In this document: positions 28,663 to 37,685 of the stretch, piece after piece
Layout: each line of letters opens with the position of its first letter
How positions within the stretch are numbered: the stretch's first letter is position 1
Assembly: GCF_009768885.1 (NCBI RefSeq)
Contig: NZ_WSQA01000006.1
Location: 124,001 to 188,000 of the forward strand
Direction: 5' to 3'
From: Sphingobacterium humi
Lineage (GTDB): Bacteria > Bacteroidota > Bacteroidia > Sphingobacteriales > Sphingobacteriaceae
DNA length: 64,000 nt
Notes under the pieces: generated by a model
Told to the model about the DNA's origin: nothing
The model's input: the letters and a program-made list of their open reading frames with translations, nothing else
Database searches by the model: none
Position numbers and translations under genes: made by a program

Positions 28663-29817
28663 ATGTTACACGATCCTAATCACTTATACATTTTCGATAC
28701 TACTTTACGAGATGGTGAACAAGTACCGGGCTGTCAATTGACTACGCCGGAGAAAGTCGAAATTGCCAAAGATTTGGAGCGCTTAGGCGTTGATATTATT
28801 GAAGCAGGCTTCCCTGTTTCCAGTCCTGGCGATTTCCAATCCGTGGTTGAGCTTTCTAAAGCTGTAAACGATGTGATCATCTGTGCATTGACCCGTGCAA
28901 ATAAAAACGATATTGATGTCGCTGCGGAAGCCTTGCAATATGCAAAAAGACCACGTATCCATACCGGTATCGGTTCTTCGGATATGCACATCAAATACAA
29001 ATTCAACAGTACCCGCGAGGAAATCTTGGAGCGTGCTGTGGCCGCAGTAAAACATGCTAAATCTTATGTGGAGGATGTGGAATTCTACGCGGAAGATGCT
29101 GGCCGTGCTGATCTGGCTTTCCTAGCCCAGATGATTGAGGCTGTAATTAGCGCCGGAGCAACCGTCGTAAACATTCCAGATACCAACGGTTATTGTTTAC
29201 CCGATCAATACGGTTCAAAAATAAAGTACTTGAAAGAGCATGTGCAAAACATCGATCAAGCGATTATTTCTGCGCATTGCCATAACGACTTAGGTTTGGC
29301 GACTGCAAACTCCATCGCAGCCGTGCAGAATGGTGCCCGCCAGGTAGAATGTACCATCAATGGTATTGGCGAGCGTGCCGGCAATACGTCCCTTGAAGAG
29401 GTGGCTATGATTTTAAAAGTGCATAACCAAGCCTTCGGTGGGGTAAGCTCGAACATCGACAGCCGTATGTTTACTTACATCTCGCGCAAAGTGAGTGAGA
29501 TGATGAACATGCCGGTGCAACCCAATAAAGCAATTGTGGGCCGCAATGCCTTTGCCCATAGCTCGGGTATTCACCAGGATGGCTTCTTGAAACATAGAGA
29601 GAACTACGAGATTATCCGTCCGGAAGATGTAGGCTTGGAAGAAGCCGACATCATCTTAACGGCTCGCTCAGGTCGCCATGCTTTAAAACACCATTTAGAG
29701 CGCCTAGGTTACAATCTAGATAAAGATAGTCTATCTGACTGCTACCAACGTTTCTTAACCTTGGCGGATGCTAAAAAAGACATCAACGACGAGGATTTAT
29801 TATCCTTAGTGAAATAA
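28663..29817 (+). CDS. leuA: 2-isopropylmalate synthase, short form without regulatory domain
   Basis: 384 residues. It condenses acetyl-CoA with 2-oxoisovalerate, the first committed step to leucine. The catalytic barrel has [14 protein letters not shown] (11-24) and the metal-binding [19 protein letters not shown] lies in the linker region. The protein ends soon after the linker helices, so the C-terminal LeuA dimer domain (about 120 residues, leucine feedback site) is missing. The DNA after the stop codon is a hairpin and then ilvA, so no frameshifted remnant exists. A homocitrate- or citramalate-synthase relative is possible, but leuBCD next to it favours LeuA. Confidence 0.9.
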   Translation: MLHDPNHLYIFDTTLRDGEQVPGCQLTTPEKVEIAKDLERLGVDIIEAGFPVSSPGDFQSVVELSKAVNDVIICALTRANKNDIDVAAEALQYAKRPRIHTGIGSSDMHIKYKFNSTREEILERAVAAVKHAKSYVEDVEFYAEDAGRADLAFLAQMIEAVISAGATVVNIPDTNGYCLPDQYGSKIKYLKEHVQNIDQAIISAHCHNDLGLATANSIAAVQNGARQVECTINGIGERAGNTSLEEVAMILKVHNQAFGGVSSNIDSRMFTYISRKVSEMMNMPVQPNKAIVGRNAFAHSSGIHQDGFLKHRENYEIIRPEDVGLEEADIILTARSGRHALKHHLERLGYNLDKDSLSDCYQRFLTLADAKKDINDEDLLSLVK

Positions 29818-29821
29818 TATG

Positions 29822-29847
29822 AAAAAGGCTGGCCATCCAGCCTTTTT
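29822..29847 (+). terminator. Terminator-like hairpin between leuA and ilvA
   Basis: AAAAAGGCTGG pairs perfectly with CCAGCCTTTTT around a CCAT loop, 4 bases after the leuA stop codon. It ends in T5 and so has full intrinsic-terminator form in both directions. It may reduce ilvA expression or give ilvA its own unit. Confidence 0.75.
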
Positions 29848-29875
29848 ATCCACACATACTAAAATATCAGAACGA

Positions 29876-31129
29876 ATGAGTTTGGATTTATCAACCTTAA
29901 CCATAGATAGTGTTCAAGCGAAAGATAGGATTAAAGAGGTTGTTACAAGAACTCCCTTGCAATACAACCATCACCTTTCGGAAACCTATGGCGCTGAGGT
30001 ATACTTAAAACGGGAAGACCTGCAAGTGGTTCGCTCCTATAAATTACGAGGTGCTTTCAATAAAATCAGCAGCTTGACTGCCGAAGAACGATCTCGCGGG
30101 GTGGTTTGTGCCAGTGCAGGAAACCATGCGCAGGGTGTTGCGCTTTCCTGCAAGCGGCTCGATATTAAAGGGGTGATCTTTATGCCGGGGCCTACCCCAC
30201 GTCAGAAAATTACCCAAACCGAAATGTGGGGAAATGGAAATATCGAGATCGTCTTAACCGGCGATACCTTTGACGATTGTCAAAAAGGTGCGTTGGCCTA
30301 TGCCGCCGAGCATAACATGACCTTCATTCCTCCATTTGATGATTTAAAGATTATTGAAGGCCAAGGTACCGTAGCGGTGGAAATTTTGGAAGACTTACCG
30401 GATGTTGATGCAGTCTTTATTCCTATTGGCGGTGGAGGCTTATCCTCCGGGGTGAGTTATCACTTGCATAAAGTAGCACCACAGGTAAAATGCTATGGTG
30501 TGGAACCTGAAGGTGCGCCTTCGATGCGGGCCGCACTGGATCATGGCGAGCCCTTCGAATTGGATCAGATCAATAAGTTTGTGGATGGTGCTGCCGTTAA
30601 AAAAATCGGTAAATTAAACTACGATATCAGCAGTCAATTGTTGACCAGTGTAAAATCTATTCCAGAAGGCAAGATCTGCACGACGATTTTACAGCTGTAT
30701 AACAAGGATGCCATTGTTGCAGAACCTGCCGGGGCGCTTTCTATTGCGGCCCTAGCCTTCCATAAGGAAGAAATTAAAGGCAAAAAGGTTGTCTGCATTA
30801 TTTCTGGCGGAAATAACGATATCGATCGGATGAGCGAGATTAAGGAAATGTCTTTACTTTACGAAGGGTTTAAGCATTACTTTATCGTGCGCTTCCCGCA
30901 GCGTCCAGGTGCTTTACGCCTGTTGGTAACTGAGGTATTGGGTCCGAAAGATGATATTACCCGCTTTGAATATATCAAGAAAACGGAACGCGAACGCGGC
31001 CCAGCCCTGATTGGTATTGAGCTGAACGATCCGAAAGACTATATTTCTTTAATTGAAAGATTGAAGGCCTATAAATTTGACTTTATCGAGGTGAATAAGG
31101 ATCAAACCTTATTCGAATACCTGGTGTAA
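29876..31129 (+). CDS. ilvA: Threonine dehydratase (biosynthetic)
   Basis: 417 residues from the ATG at 29876. PLP enzyme that makes 2-oxobutyrate from threonine for isoleucine. The PLP lysine is in RSYKLRGAFNK, ASAGNHAQGVA binds substrate and GGGGLSSG holds the phosphate. One ACT-like regulatory domain covers about the last 85 residues (FIVRFPQRPGALRLLVTEVL). The frame stays open upstream to an ATG at 29819, but that start would translate through the leuA-ilvA hairpin and adds residues unlike the family, so I reject it. Strong terminator downstream. Confidence 0.96.
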   Translation: MSLDLSTLTIDSVQAKDRIKEVVTRTPLQYNHHLSETYGAEVYLKREDLQVVRSYKLRGAFNKISSLTAEERSRGVVCASAGNHAQGVALSCKRLDIKGVIFMPGPTPRQKITQTEMWGNGNIEIVLTGDTFDDCQKGALAYAAEHNMTFIPPFDDLKIIEGQGTVAVEILEDLPDVDAVFIPIGGGGLSSGVSYHLHKVAPQVKCYGVEPEGAPSMRAALDHGEPFELDQINKFVDGAAVKKIGKLNYDISSQLLTSVKSIPEGKICTTILQLYNKDAIVAEPAGALSIAALAFHKEEIKGKKVVCIISGGNNDIDRMSEIKEMSLLYEGFKHYFIVRFPQRPGALRLLVTEVLGPKDDITRFEYIKKTERERGPALIGIELNDPKDYISLIERLKAYKFDFIEVNKDQTLFEYLV

Positions 31130-31153
31130 TAAAAGGGAAAAACAGCCCTATAC

Positions 31154-31192
31154 ACAAAGCCCAAGCAGGATTTCTGCTTGGGCTTTGTTTTT
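31154..31192 (+). terminator. Intrinsic terminator ending the branched-chain run
   Basis: A perfect 15-bp stem (ACAAAGCCCAAGCAG / CTGCTTGGGCTTTGT) with a 5-nt loop, followed by a T-rich tail. Confidence 0.9.
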
Positions 31193-31310
31193 ATTCGACC
31201 ATGCAGCAGCCCCCTTAAAAGCATTGACACTGAAAACTTTAAGAATAAAATACACAAACAATTCCTAAGTGAGATTGTACTATAGAAGTACACCTAACAA
31301 AGGAGGGAAT

Positions 31311-31880
31311 ATGAAAAACGCAACATTCCTAATCGCATTTCTGTTATTGTTCCTGATGGGACATGCGCAGACCCCACCCATGCCCAAAGTGCCACCTACC
31401 GGCAACAGCGGAATGAAAATGAATAAGCCTAAACAAGTGGCCAGTCCAGCAGATAGCTCCATGGTCATGACCAGTGATGGCGTGAATATCAAGATTCGCT
31501 ATGGTAGCCCTTCCCTAAAAGGAAGAACCATAGGAACGGATATTGTGAAACCAGGCGAACGCTGGCGTGCGGGTGCCAATGAAACGACCACCATTTCTTT
31601 TGATAAAGATGTGACGATTAATGGACAAGCCCTAGCCGCGGGAAAATATGGCCTAAATGTCATTCCGGGTGAGCAAAACAGCACCTTGATTTTCAATAAA
31701 AGCTGGCAACAATGGGGCACAAAATTTAACGAAGCAGACGATGTGTTAAAAGTGGAGGTGCCGAATGAAAACCTCAGCAGTTCGCAGGAACGATTAAAGA
31801 TTTCTGCCGATGCTTCAGGAAAAATTCATATGGCTTGGGGAAATTATGGCTTGAGTATGGAGGCAAAAGCTGCTAAATAA
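31311..31880 (+). CDS. Exported DUF2911 protein
   Basis: 189 residues from the ATG at 31311, starting with a signal peptide (FLIAFLLLFLMGHAQ). The remainder is a DUF2911 domain (about 45-150: IRYGSPSLKGRTIG, GERWRAGANETTTI, LAAGKYGLNVIP). Its function is unknown. An in-frame ATG at 31269 exists but would put charged residues ahead of the signal peptide. A near-perfect Shine-Dalgarno sequence (AGGAGG, 5 bases before the chosen ATG) settles the start and is rare in this phylum. It ends against a bidirectional terminator. Confidence 0.9.
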   Translation: MKNATFLIAFLLLFLMGHAQTPPMPKVPPTGNSGMKMNKPKQVASPADSSMVMTSDGVNIKIRYGSPSLKGRTIGTDIVKPGERWRAGANETTTISFDKDVTINGQALAAGKYGLNVIPGEQNSTLIFNKSWQQWGTKFNEADDVLKVEVPNENLSSSQERLKISADASGKIHMAWGNYGLSMEAKAAK

Positions 31881-31898
31881 TAGCACACTAAGCTAGAA

Positions 31899-31942
31899 AA
31901 AAACATCCCCGAGGATTTGACTAAATCCTGGGGGATGTTTTT
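31899..31942. terminator. Bidirectional terminator between convergent genes
   Basis: A long stem AAAAACATCCCC-GAGGATTT / AAATCCT-GGGGGATGTTTTT (one mismatch) with a GACT loop. It has A-rich and T-rich flanks and serves both the DUF2911 gene and the S9 peptidase gene. Confidence 0.88.
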
Positions 31943-31963
31943 ATTGTTCAATGGGTATTGGAA

Positions 31964-34381
31964 CTATTGCTTATCCTGTCCCCCATTCTTAAGGTATTTT
32001 TCTAAAAAGCGATCTTGCTCCCATAAGAGGTGGAAGATGTTCTCTTGTGCGGCATAACCATGCGACTCGCGCGGAAGAATGACCATACGAACTTTTGCTC
32101 CCAGGTTTTTCAAGGCTTGGAAATAACGCTCGGTCTGTAAAGTGAAGGTTCCGGGATTATTATCGGCAGCACCGTGCACCAATAACATCGGGGTCTTCAT
32201 GCGGTCAGCACTCATAAACGGTGACATCGTGCTGTAGAGCTTCGGATCATCCCAGAAGTTACGCTGTTCGCTTTGGAAACCGAATGGTGTTAAAGTCCGA
32301 TTATAGGCTCCTGAGCGTGCAATACCGGCTGCAAAAAGGTTGGAATTGCTCAGCAAGTGTGCCGTCATAAAAGCACCGTAAGAGTGCCCACCAACTGCAA
32401 CGCGCTTGCGATCGATATAACCCAGCTGATCTACGGCATCGATAGCTGCCTCTGCATTGGCCACCAACTGTGGAATAAAGGTATCGTTAGGTTCTTGCTT
32501 ACCTTCACCAACAATAGGGAAAGCTGCATCATCTAACACCGCATAGCCTTTAGTTACCCAATAAACGAAGGATCCGTAATTCGGGAAGGTGAATTCTTTT
32601 GGATTAGCAGTACTTTGACCAGCGGTATTTTTATCCTTAAACTCTTGCGGATAGGCCCAGATTAATAAAGGAAGCTTCTCTTGGCTATTCTTATCGTAAT
32701 TAGCCGGTAAGTATAAGGTTCCGGATAAGGCGACCCCATCTTTACGCTTATAGTTCAACACTTCTTTATGCACATTATCCAAGGATTTGAATGGATTTTC
32801 AATGCTGGTAATGGCTTTCTGTTTGCCTGATTTAATGTTTTTGCTGTAATAGTTCGGGAATTGCTTGGCCGATTGTAAAGAAACGATAATATCACCTTTG
32901 GCCATATCCACAATACTAGAAATACGCTCCTGCATATCAGATGCCTTCGCGGTATACAAGCGTTTTTTCTTTAAGGTTTTCAGGTCCATTTCATCAATAA
33001 ATGGAAACTCCCCTTCTTTGGTATATCCTGCACCCAAGTAGTAGATCTTATTATTCTTGATGTACATGCTGTAGGTTCCGAAAGCGTTCTTATCCATGTA
33101 AGGTCTTCCCGGATCGTTGTAAACATCCTGGCTATTGCGGTCTTCAATTAATTGTTGCTGACCCGTGCTCGGGTTGATTAAGAAGGTTTTCACATTTCTT
33201 GTATCATACCAGCGAGAGCTTACCAAGGCATGGTTTTCATCGCCATAGATGACACCGCCAAAGCGATCGGCTAATTTAATCAGGGATTTCGGCGCTTGAT
33301 CAAAAGGAGCTACCCAGTTGAAAAGCTCATCACGGAATTCTGCCGGTTTGCTGGCATCCCCCCCGTCGATAGCTTCTACATAAGAAAGCGTTGCAGCCTG
33401 ATCTGGGCGCCAATTAAAGCCACGCTTACCCGCACGAACGGAAGAGAAGCCTTTCGGCATCACTTCAAATAAAGGCGTTTCATTTACCTTTTTTACCAAC
33501 TTGCCCTGCAAGTCATACACATTGGTTTCCATCGGAAAACTGCTTACCGGTACCACATAAGAGAATGGTTTTTTCAAGGTCATAATCATCACATAATTGC
33601 CATCCGGAGAAAAATTGGCGCCTACATACATATCGGCTTCCTTGTAAGGGCTCACATTTCCGCTTAGATCGACCCATTTTAATTCTGAGGTTCCCAATTC
33701 CATGAACTCGGCTTCATCTTCTGGGGTTTTCAATAAGTCTTGGTAGGTGCGCAATTGCGACACTTGGCCATCGCTAGATGAGATAATAGGTCCGCTTGGT
33801 AATGCGCCACCAGGGGTATCCTTCTTTACGCTTGGTTCAATACGGAAGCTCACCAAAAGGCGGTCTGAATTTCGGTTCCAGCTAAATGGGGAGTTCAAAA
33901 TCGCATTTAACTTATACTGCGTTAAACGTGTAACTTTCCGTGTTGCCAACTCCATGACATACAGCGCCGCACCTTGATCATCCGTTAAAGTAAAAGCTAA
34001 CTTCTTGGAATCTGGGGAGAAGGCAAGATTGGAAATCTGTGGATTGTTAGGAAGCGGCAGTTTATTAAAAACCTGCTTGCCATCAATAGATTGCAGGGTC
34101 ATCTTGTTAAAGAATACCTCATCGCTGGCCATACCGGTTTTCGCATTAATACGTAATCCGGCTAAGCGGGTTTCCGATTGTCCCAGATCTTTTAAACTCT
34201 TATACGTGGGACGATACAAGAAGACCACCCAATTTTTATCGGGGCTGATGCTTACGGAAGGTGGCCGTTCATAATCGGCAAGTGCGAGAATCTCGGCCGA
34301 AGGTTTTTGGTAGCTTAAGTTTTCCTGTGCAAAGCCAATATGGCTTAGCAATAGAAAAACCAACCATAAATAATTTTTCAT
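31964..34381 (-). CDS. S9D-type glutamyl endopeptidase (prolyl oligopeptidase fold)
   Basis: About 805 residues with a signal peptide (cut near GFAQ). An N-terminal beta-propeller (about 40-540) covers an alpha/beta-hydrolase domain. The catalytic serine is in GGHSYGAFM, the Asp in HGAADNNPGT and the His in ESHGYAAQ. The runs GIARSGAYNRTLTPFGFQ and the spacing around the triad match plant chloroplast glutamyl endopeptidases (MEROPS S9D) more closely than dipeptidyl peptidases. I take the ATG at 34381; an in-frame TTG two codons earlier is less likely. Role: peptide turnover in the periplasm, inferred from the signal peptide. Confidence 0.88.
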   Translation of the reverse strand: MKNYLWLVFLLLSHIGFAQENLSYQKPSAEILALADYERPPSVSISPDKNWVVFLYRPTYKSLKDLGQSETRLAGLRINAKTGMASDEVFFNKMTLQSIDGKQVFNKLPLPNNPQISNLAFSPDSKKLAFTLTDDQGAALYVMELATRKVTRLTQYKLNAILNSPFSWNRNSDRLLVSFRIEPSVKKDTPGGALPSGPIISSSDGQVSQLRTYQDLLKTPEDEAEFMELGTSELKWVDLSGNVSPYKEADMYVGANFSPDGNYVMIMTLKKPFSYVVPVSSFPMETNVYDLQGKLVKKVNETPLFEVMPKGFSSVRAGKRGFNWRPDQAATLSYVEAIDGGDASKPAEFRDELFNWVAPFDQAPKSLIKLADRFGGVIYGDENHALVSSRWYDTRNVKTFLINPSTGQQQLIEDRNSQDVYNDPGRPYMDKNAFGTYSMYIKNNKIYYLGAGYTKEGEFPFIDEMDLKTLKKKRLYTAKASDMQERISSIVDMAKGDIIVSLQSAKQFPNYYSKNIKSGKQKAITSIENPFKSLDNVHKEVLNYKRKDGVALSGTLYLPANYDKNSQEKLPLLIWAYPQEFKDKNTAGQSTANPKEFTFPNYGSFVYWVTKGYAVLDDAAFPIVGEGKQEPNDTFIPQLVANAEAAIDAVDQLGYIDRKRVAVGGHSYGAFMTAHLLSNSNLFAAGIARSGAYNRTLTPFGFQSEQRNFWDDPKLYSTMSPFMSADRMKTPMLLVHGAADNNPGTFTLQTERYFQALKNLGAKVRMVILPRESHGYAAQENIFHLLWEQDRFLEKYLKNGGQDKQ

Positions 34382-34855
34382 AATCAATCGTGTTAATGTA
34401 ATATTTCAAAAAATAGGATGGGCTAAAATTAAGAATTACCCTGAATATTTTGTTTATTGCGACAATCCTTTTACATGGCAGGAAAGCCTCCTTTATACGG
34501 TTATTTTTATGCCCGTAGAATATATACATTTTAAGGCTGATTTAACAATTACTGAAGGATAATTTGACAATAAAAAAACCGAAAAAAAACATGTAGTTTC
34601 TTAGCTACAGCAAGGCTTCGACAAGTTATCAACATCTTCTACCTGCTGAAAATCAATAGCTTATTAATAAGCGAGTGTTGCCAAGCGTGTTTTAAGCTGA
34701 TTGTTGTTCACAATGTGGAAAAGTATGACTAACTGCCTGAAGAAATAAATGGGATATTTGTTCTACTTGAGAATACAGCCTTCTCAAATCAAACGTTTTT
34801 TTATTTATCAAAGAGCTCTACTTTCCAGTTTGGCTTCTTTAAATCTTAATATAAC
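34382..34855. other. Divergent region upstream of the nrd operon, 474 bp
   Basis: AT-rich spacer. It holds TTATCAACA (34626-34634) and, inverted, TGTGGAAAA (34714-34722; complement TTTTCCACA), both close to DnaA boxes. No NrdR-box pair was recognised. No coding frame is convincing. Confidence 0.5.
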
Positions 34856-35089
34856 ATGGCAAGAATCATTAAATTCGAAAAAAATGACTGTGCACCATGC
34901 GCACAGGTATCGGCATATCTCGACAACAAAGGTATAGCCTACGAAACCATTAATCCATTCGACGAGCCGGAATTAGCAGTTAAGTTTAAAGTACGAACGG
35001 TGCCTACGGTCATCGTATTAGAAAACGACGAAATCAAAAACAGAATCATTGGCTTCAACCCGGCAGAATTAGATCAGATTGCTTTATAA
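34856..35089 (+). CDS. NrdH-like thioredoxin-fold protein
   Basis: 77 residues with a glutaredoxin/thioredoxin fold. The redox motif is CAPC (residues 12-15) and the cis-proline is in RTVPTVIVL. Size and position before nrdI-nrdE-nrdF fit the electron donor of class Ib ribonucleotide reductase, but classic NrdH has CMQC or CVQC, so the name is by context. It starts the operon, 24 bases before nrdI. Confidence 0.85.
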   Translation: MARIIKFEKNDCAPCAQVSAYLDNKGIAYETINPFDEPELAVKFKVRTVPTVIVLENDEIKNRIIGFNPAELDQIAL

Positions 35090-35113
35090 GTTAACCCTTT
35101 AAAACGCCAGCCA

Positions 35114-35521
35114 ATGATCTATCTATATTACGACTCACGAACAGGTAACGTGGAACGCTTTATCAACAAAGTGATCCAAATTACCGGATGGACAGCCATC
35201 CGTATTCAAGAGGGTATGCAGATTACCCAAGCAGGGCATCTGGTGACTTATACCACGAACTTTGGGAAAGTGCCAGATAAAACGGAAGCCTTCGCCAAAC
35301 AATTCGGCGAATTGCTTTATTCCATCTCCTCCAGCGGAAACCGCAACTGGGGAAGGAACTTCGCCGTAGCCGCAGATAAGGTTTCTGACCATTACGCCAT
35401 CCCATTAGCCATGAAGTTTGAACTTTCTGGCACTATGGAAGATATTAACCAATTTATTGACATCATCAAAAATCAGCACTATGATAGCAAACGAGGTAGC
35501 GAAAAACTGGATATTGCTTAA
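35114..35521 (+). CDS. nrdI: Ribonucleotide reductase activator NrdI (flavodoxin-like)
   Basis: 135 residues. An FMN flavodoxin that supplies the oxidant for making the dimanganese-tyrosyl cofactor of NrdF. YYDSRTGNVERFINKV is the phosphate-binding loop; TTNFGKVPD and SSGNRNWGRNFAVAADK are the family's FMN-loop signatures. It lies between the thioredoxin-like gene and nrdE, as expected for class Ib systems. Confidence 0.95.
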   Translation: MIYLYYDSRTGNVERFINKVIQITGWTAIRIQEGMQITQAGHLVTYTTNFGKVPDKTEAFAKQFGELLYSISSSGNRNWGRNFAVAADKVSDHYAIPLAMKFELSGTMEDINQFIDIIKNQHYDSKRGSEKLDIA

Positions 35522-35531
35522 CAACGAAATC

Positions 35532-37586
35532 ATGATCAAACATGATGACGAGTTCAGCCTTCACAAAGACAAAGAGGCTGTACGCGCCTATTTCCTGGAA
35601 TATGTAAATAAGAATACCGTATTCTTTTACACCCTAAAGGAAAAAGTCGACTATTTAATCGAAAACAACTACTACATTGATTTCTATCAATGGTTTACTT
35701 TCGAACAAATGGAAGAAGTGTACAATTATGTATTCGCCAAGAAATTCCGTTTCCAATCCTTTATGGCTGCATTTAAGTTCTTCCAGAGCTACGCCCTACG
35801 CGATGACTCTGGCGAGAAATTCTTAGAGCGTTATGAAGACCGCGTTGTTGCTGTATCCTTATTCTTAGCAAGAGAAGAAGGTGTACAGAAAGCTATCGAG
35901 TATGCGGAAATCATGATCAATCAAGAGTATCAGCCAGCTACCCCGACATTCTTGAACGCCGGTAAAAAACGTTCCGGTGAACTGGTATCATGTTTCTTAG
36001 ATGAAATTGGTGATAACTTAAACGGTATTGGCTACGCTGTAGACTCTGCGATGAAGCTTTCCTCCATCGGTGGTGGGGTATCCTTCAATATCTCTAAAAT
36101 CCGTGCGCGTGGCGAAGCGATCAAAGGTGTTGAAGGTCGCGCAGGTGGAGTACTTCCAATCATGAAAATCATGGAAGATACCTTCTCCTATGCCAACCAA
36201 TTAGGACAACGTCCAGGTGCTGGTGCCGTATATTTAAACATCTTCCACTCAGATATCGAGGAGTTCTTAGACTGTAAAAAGATCAACGTGGATGAGAAAG
36301 TGCGTATTAAATCCTTATCCATCGGTATCATCGTTCCGGATAAGTTCATGGAATTAGCTGAGAAGGATGAGCCTTGCTACTTAATTTATCCGCATACGGT
36401 AATGCAAGAGTATGGTCAATATCTAGATGAGTTGGATATGGATGAGATGTACGATGAATTGATCACCAATCCGAACGTTAAAAAGAAAAAAATCAACGCC
36501 CGTCACCTATTGGTGAAAATTGCTCAAACACAGAAAGAGTCGGGATACCCATACATCTTCTTCAAGGAGAATACCAACCGCGAGCATGCATTGAACGGCT
36601 TAGGTCGCGTAAAATTCTCCAACCTTTGTACCGAGATTATGCAAATCTCCGAAGTATCGGATATCAATATCTACGGTAAAGAAGATACCATCCGTTACGG
36701 AATTTCTTGTAACCTTGGTTCCTTGAACGTTGCAACGGTTATGGACAATAAACGCATCAAAGAAACAGTGAAAACCGCTATGCGTGCATTAACTGTAGTA
36801 ACGGATGTAACGGATATCGAAATGGTTCCTTCCATTGCCAAAGCAAACCGTGAATTACACTCGGTAGGATTAGGCGCTATGAACCTTCATGGATACCTAG
36901 CGAAGAGCTTTATCATGTATGAATCTACTGAGGCTTTAGATTTCGCAAACACTTTCTTCATGATGATGAACTACTATTCATTAGAAGCATCAATGGAGAT
37001 TGCTAAAGAACGTAACAGAACTTTCGTTGGGTTTGAGAAATCAGGCTATGCAGATGGCACTTACTTCGATAAATACACCAGCCGCGACTATATGCCTAAA
37101 ACAGAAAAGGTAAAAGAGTTGTTCGCAGGAGTGCACATACCTACCATTGAAGATTGGGAAAACTTGAAAGCACAAGTGAAGGAGCATGGTATTTACCACG
37201 CTTACCGCTTAGCTATTGCGCCGAACCAATCTACTTCTTACATCATGAATGCTACGGCTTCGGTGATGCCAATTGTAGACATTATTGAAGTGCGTGAGTA
37301 TGGCGATAGTACAACCTACTACCCAATGCCTTATTTAACAAACGACAACTACTTCTACTTCAAGTCGGCATACGATATGGATCAGATGAAAGTATTGAAA
37401 TTAATTTCGGTAATCCAACGCCATATTGACCAAGGTGTATCAACCATCTTGCATACCAACTCAAAAGATTCAACACGTGATTTAGCGAAGTACTATATCT
37501 ATGCGCACAAGCTGGGTTTGAAATCCTTGTACTACACAAGAACGCGTAAATCGACGATCGAAGAGTGTATCTCTTGTTCGGCATAA
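35532..37586 (+). CDS. nrdE: Class Ib ribonucleotide reductase large subunit
   Basis: About 684 residues. It reduces ribonucleoside diphosphates to deoxy forms. Active-site cysteines are in LVSCFLDEIGD and SNLCTEI, and SCNLGSLNVA is diagnostic. The C-terminal CISCSA carries the CxxC pair that takes electrons from the NrdH-like protein. There is no N-terminal ATP cone, as usual for class Ib. The frame is open upstream to 35418, which lies inside nrdI; I take the ATG at 35532, 10 bases after the nrdI stop. ATG 35481 is an alternative. Confidence 0.95.
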   Translation: MIKHDDEFSLHKDKEAVRAYFLEYVNKNTVFFYTLKEKVDYLIENNYYIDFYQWFTFEQMEEVYNYVFAKKFRFQSFMAAFKFFQSYALRDDSGEKFLERYEDRVVAVSLFLAREEGVQKAIEYAEIMINQEYQPATPTFLNAGKKRSGELVSCFLDEIGDNLNGIGYAVDSAMKLSSIGGGVSFNISKIRARGEAIKGVEGRAGGVLPIMKIMEDTFSYANQLGQRPGAGAVYLNIFHSDIEEFLDCKKINVDEKVRIKSLSIGIIVPDKFMELAEKDEPCYLIYPHTVMQEYGQYLDELDMDEMYDELITNPNVKKKKINARHLLVKIAQTQKESGYPYIFFKENTNREHALNGLGRVKFSNLCTEIMQISEVSDINIYGKEDTIRYGISCNLGSLNVATVMDNKRIKETVKTAMRALTVVTDVTDIEMVPSIAKANRELHSVGLGAMNLHGYLAKSFIMYESTEALDFANTFFMMMNYYSLEASMEIAKERNRTFVGFEKSGYADGTYFDKYTSRDYMPKTEKVKELFAGVHIPTIEDWENLKAQVKEHGIYHAYRLAIAPNQSTSYIMNATASVMPIVDIIEVREYGDSTTYYPMPYLTNDNYFYFKSAYDMDQMKVLKLISVIQRHIDQGVSTILHTNSKDSTRDLAKYYIYAHKLGLKSLYYTRTRKSTIEECISCSA

Positions 37587-37685
37587 GGCGTCAAACAAAC
37601 CGTATTTAAACATACTAAGAGCTGAATTGATTGCGGCATGTCCAAGATCAGTTCAGCTTCTTTCACCCAAGATATTCGATTAAAC

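Noticed and set aside
29819-29875. Upstream start for ilvA at 29819
   Set aside because: It would translate through the leuA-ilvA hairpin and adds residues not found in the family; the ATG at 29876 fits.
35418-35531. nrdE start inside nrdI
   Set aside because: The extra residues do not resemble the family and would overlap most of the 3' end of nrdI; the ATG at 35532 follows the nrdI stop by 10 bases.
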